Shown here: piece by piece, positions 21,362 to 23,211 of the stretch
How positions within the stretch are numbered: position 1 is the stretch's first letter
How the letters are laid out: every line of letters starts with the position of its first letter
Origin: Paratractidigestivibacter sp963630635
Lineage (GTDB): Bacteria > Actinomycetota > Coriobacteriia > Coriobacteriales > Atopobiaceae
Assembly (NCBI GenBank): GCA_963630635.1
Contig: CAVGOA010000032.1
Coordinates: 1-23,211 of the forward strand
DNA: 23,211 bases
Reading direction: 5' to 3'
Made by a program: the position numbers and the translations under genes
Notes under the pieces: model-generated
Told to the model about the DNA's origin: nothing
The model's database searches: none
The model's input: only the letters and a program-made list of their open reading frames with translations

Positions 21362-22849
21362 ATGGGAAAACCCGGTGCTTTTCTTAAAGAGGGCCGCAAG
21401 GCGCACAGCCTGCGCCCCGTTGACGAGCGCGTAAAGGACTACGACGAGCTCTATGTCAACCTGAGCCACGACGAGCAGCGCACGCAGGCCAGCCGCTGCA
21501 TGATGTGCGGCGTCGCCTTCTGCCAGACGGGCGTCTCGTTTGGCAAGGCGCGCCCCTCGGGCTGCCCGTTGCACAACCTCATCCCCGAGTGGAACGACCT
21601 GGTCTACCGTGGCCTTTGGAAGGAGGCGGCCGAGCGCCTGGCGCTTACCTCGCCGCTTCCCGAGTTCACCAGCCGCGTGTGCCCCGCCCTTTGCGAGGCG
21701 GCCTGCAACCTGGGCCGCGACGACGAGGCCGAGACGATTCACGACAACGAGCGCGCCATCTCGGATCGCGAGTGGGAGATGGGCGGCCCCAGGCGCTTTG
21801 AGCCCGCGGCCGCAGACGCCCCGTCCGTCGCCGTCGTGGGCTCCGGCCCCGCTGGTCTGGCCGCCGCGTGGGACCTTGCCCGTCGCGGCGCCCGCGTGAG
21901 CGTTATCGAGAAGTCCGACCGTGCCGGCGGCCTTCTGATGTACGGCATCCCCAACATGAAGCTCGAGAAGTCCGTGGTCGACCGCCGCGTCAACCTTATG
22001 CGTGAGCTGGGCATCGAGTTCCGCCTGTCCACCGACGCGAGCGACGCGGCCGTGGCCGCAGGCCTTAAGGCCGAGTTCGACGCCGTTGTGGTCGCGGCCG
22101 GCGCCCAAGCCCCGCGCGGTCTTTCTGCCGTGGGCTTTGCCGAGGGCCTGGCGGCCGGCGGCGTGGTCTACGCCGTCGACTACCTGACGGCTGCCACCAA
22201 GTCTGTGCTTGACGGCGGCGAGCCCGCCATCAACGCAGCCGGTAAGGACGTCATCGTCATCGGCGGCGGCGACACCGGCAACGACTGCATTGGCACCGCG
22301 GTTCGCCAGGGCGCCAAGTCGGTCCGCCAGTTCGAGTTCATGCCCGCCGCTCCCGATAAGCCCGCGGCCTCTAACGCGTGGCCCCAGTGGCCCAACGTCA
22401 AGAAGACCGACTATGGCCAGGCCGAGGCCATCCAGATGATGGGTGGCGAGATGCGCGAGTGGGGCATCGACACCCTGCGCATCCTGCTTGACGAGGACGG
22501 CCAGGTGCGCGCTCTGGACGCCGTCGACCTTGACTGGAGCCAGGGCAAGCCGGTGCGCCTGGATGAGTCCGAGCGCCGCTATCCCGCGCAACTGGTGCTT
22601 ATCGCCTGCGGCTTCACCGGTCCTTTGGCCGAGGTCTTCTCGGCGTTTGATGTTCCCATGGCAACCGAGGGCCGTCCGCTTCCCCGGATGGTCTGCGGCT
22701 GCTCTCACAAGGCCAAGCGCACGGGCAATGTCGAGGGGGCTGTGGTTTACGCCGCCGGCGACGCGCGTTGCGGCAGCTCGCTGGTCGTCTCGGCCATTGC
22801 CGATGCCCTTGCGTGCGCGGCGGAAGTCTCGGATGAGCTAGGACTGTAG
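21362..22849 (+). CDS. gltD: Glutamate synthase (NADPH) small subunit
   Basis: The 495-residue flavoprotein passes electrons from NADPH through FAD and 4Fe-4S clusters to GltB. Cysteine groups near the N-terminus bind the clusters: CMMCGVAFCQ and GCPLHNLIPEW, then VCPALCEAACNLG. A first Rossmann motif, VVGSGPAGLAAAW, binds FAD, and a second, VIGGGDTGNDC, binds NADPH. Length fits the usual 470-495 range. GGAGG in the end of gltB lies close before the ATG, and the 2-nt spacing indicates translational coupling. The next small ORF begins 2 nt after its stop. Confidence 0.96.
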   Translation: MGKPGAFLKEGRKAHSLRPVDERVKDYDELYVNLSHDEQRTQASRCMMCGVAFCQTGVSFGKARPSGCPLHNLIPEWNDLVYRGLWKEAAERLALTSPLPEFTSRVCPALCEAACNLGRDDEAETIHDNERAISDREWEMGGPRRFEPAAADAPSVAVVGSGPAGLAAAWDLARRGARVSVIEKSDRAGGLLMYGIPNMKLEKSVVDRRVNLMRELGIEFRLSTDASDAAVAAGLKAEFDAVVVAAGAQAPRGLSAVGFAEGLAAGGVVYAVDYLTAATKSVLDGGEPAINAAGKDVIVIGGGDTGNDCIGTAVRQGAKSVRQFEFMPAAPDKPAASNAWPQWPNVKKTDYGQAEAIQMMGGEMREWGIDTLRILLDEDGQVRALDAVDLDWSQGKPVRLDESERRYPAQLVLIACGFTGPLAEVFSAFDVPMATEGRPLPRMVCGCSHKAKRTGNVEGAVVYAAGDARCGSSLVVSAIADALACAAEVSDELGL

Positions 22850-22851
22850 CC

Positions 22852-23067
22852 ATGAACGAGCCAGGAGACATCCCCACCATCGTCCACGAGCCCGAACCAA
22901 GCGGCGAGCTTGTTTGGATGGAAGACGGCGTCGAGAAGCCCTTTGTCGACGCCAGTGCCGAGAGCCAGCACACTTGGCTCGAGGATTCCTTCGATTGGGC
23001 CAACCCCGATGACCCTGTCGATGACGATGGGGAGGGGCAAGACGACGACGGGATTGTCTGGCTATAA
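22852..23067 (+). CDS. Small, very acidic protein of unknown function, last in the glt operon
   Basis: I do not recognise this 71-residue product. It has 13 Asp and 9 Glu but only one Lys and no Arg, so it is strongly negative; there are no Cys and no signal peptide or membrane helix. Trp residues recur (LVWMEDG, TWLEDSFDWANPDD, and a C-terminal VWL), hinting at a short acidic peptide that docks onto a partner. The ATG lies 2 nt after the gltD stop, with only a weak AGGA upstream, so translation is probably coupled to gltD. Codon use matches the operon. It could regulate or stabilise glutamate synthase, or simply be co-transcribed. Conservation in related genomes would decide whether it is a real gene. 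Confidence 0.6.
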   Translation: MNEPGDIPTIVHEPEPSGELVWMEDGVEKPFVDASAESQHTWLEDSFDWANPDDPVDDDGEGQDDDGIVWL

Positions 23068-23068
23068 C

Positions 23069-23089
23069 GTCTACCTGCGGTTTATTGAA
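23069..23089 (+). repeat. Dispersed intergenic motif, copy D
   Basis: GTCTACCTGCGGTTTATTGAA starts 2 nt after the stop of the acidic ORF and carries the full ten-base core. The remaining sequence to the window end holds a 6-bp hairpin, GGCCCC (23146-23151) with GGGGCC (23157-23162), without a T-run, and no gene I can support. Confidence 0.6.
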
Positions 23090-23211
23090 GAGGGTGTGGT
23101 AGTGTCGGGAAAGTTGGTGTAAGCACCGTTCCGTAAAGCGGCGCGGGCCCCGTCCAGGGGCCTGAAATCACCTGACCATATTAGTTCCCCTCGCCCCTGT
23201 CCGCAAACCCC

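Noticed and set aside
16860..22708. Several long minus-strand open frames opposite gltB and gltD
   Set aside because: They are shadows of G/C-rich third positions; the plus-strand products are complete, known enzymes.
23068..23211. Possible riboswitch or small RNA at the right edge
   Set aside because: Small hairpins are present, but no consensus of cobalamin, FMN, T-box, SRP RNA, RNase P or tmRNA could be matched, and the stretch is cut by the window end.

Overview
The window looks like a chromosomal segment of an anaerobic, high-GC actinobacterium, most likely a member of the Coriobacteriia (Collinsella/Olsenella-like). This rests on the strong G/C third-position bias, SpaA-type pilus genes, a flavodiiron protein, and a polyphosphate-polymerase/DUF4956/beta-helix lipoprotein cluster of a kind I associate with that class. 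Genus is not provable from the sequence. No rRNA, tRNA, CRISPR array or transposase gene was seen.

Region 1 (1-4.75 kb) is visibly lower in GC and looks accessory. On the minus strand lie the first codons of a probable pilin and, upstream of it, a sortase-anchored SpaA-type surface protein interrupted by a 306-bp run of N. Divergent from these is a 92-residue protein that combines a double-glycine secretion-type leader with an HxxC/CxxC zinc ribbon. It converges, through a shared perfect 15-bp terminator stem, on a regulator with PAS-like domains and a SARP/OmpR-type winged helix. GTGACA direct repeats lie in the intergenic regions flanking these genes.

Region 2 (4.75-7.83 kb) is a copper-efflux operon: a promoter with palindromic CsoR-type operators, csoR, then a copA whose reading frame runs into a C-terminal CopZ-like domain. 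That domain has its own ATG and Shine-Dalgarno sequence, so the gene may make both a fusion and free CopZ. Two tandem intrinsic terminators close the unit.

Region 3 (7.94-12.72 kb) holds ligA (NAD-dependent DNA ligase), a flavodiiron O2/NO reductase and an MFS exporter, all on the plus strand.

Region 4 (12.72-16.58 kb) begins with a 338-bp intergenic region containing a 125-bp element closed by a perfect 17-bp inverted repeat, a short terminator, and a hairpin predicted to occlude the next Shine-Dalgarno sequence. It is followed by a three-gene unit: a VTC-type polyphosphate polymerase, a four-helix DUF4956 membrane protein, and a Cthe_2159-like beta-helix lipoprotein. This is the best candidate for an under-described system, possibly making and exporting a polyanion to the cell surface.

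Region 5 (16.74-23.07 kb) is a tight gltB-gltD operon (NADPH glutamate synthase) ending in a tiny, extremely acidic ORF of unknown function. A short intergenic motif, TCTACCTGCG followed by T-rich sequence, occurs four times in the window, always between genes and close to potential hairpins. It is probably a genome-wide dispersed element.
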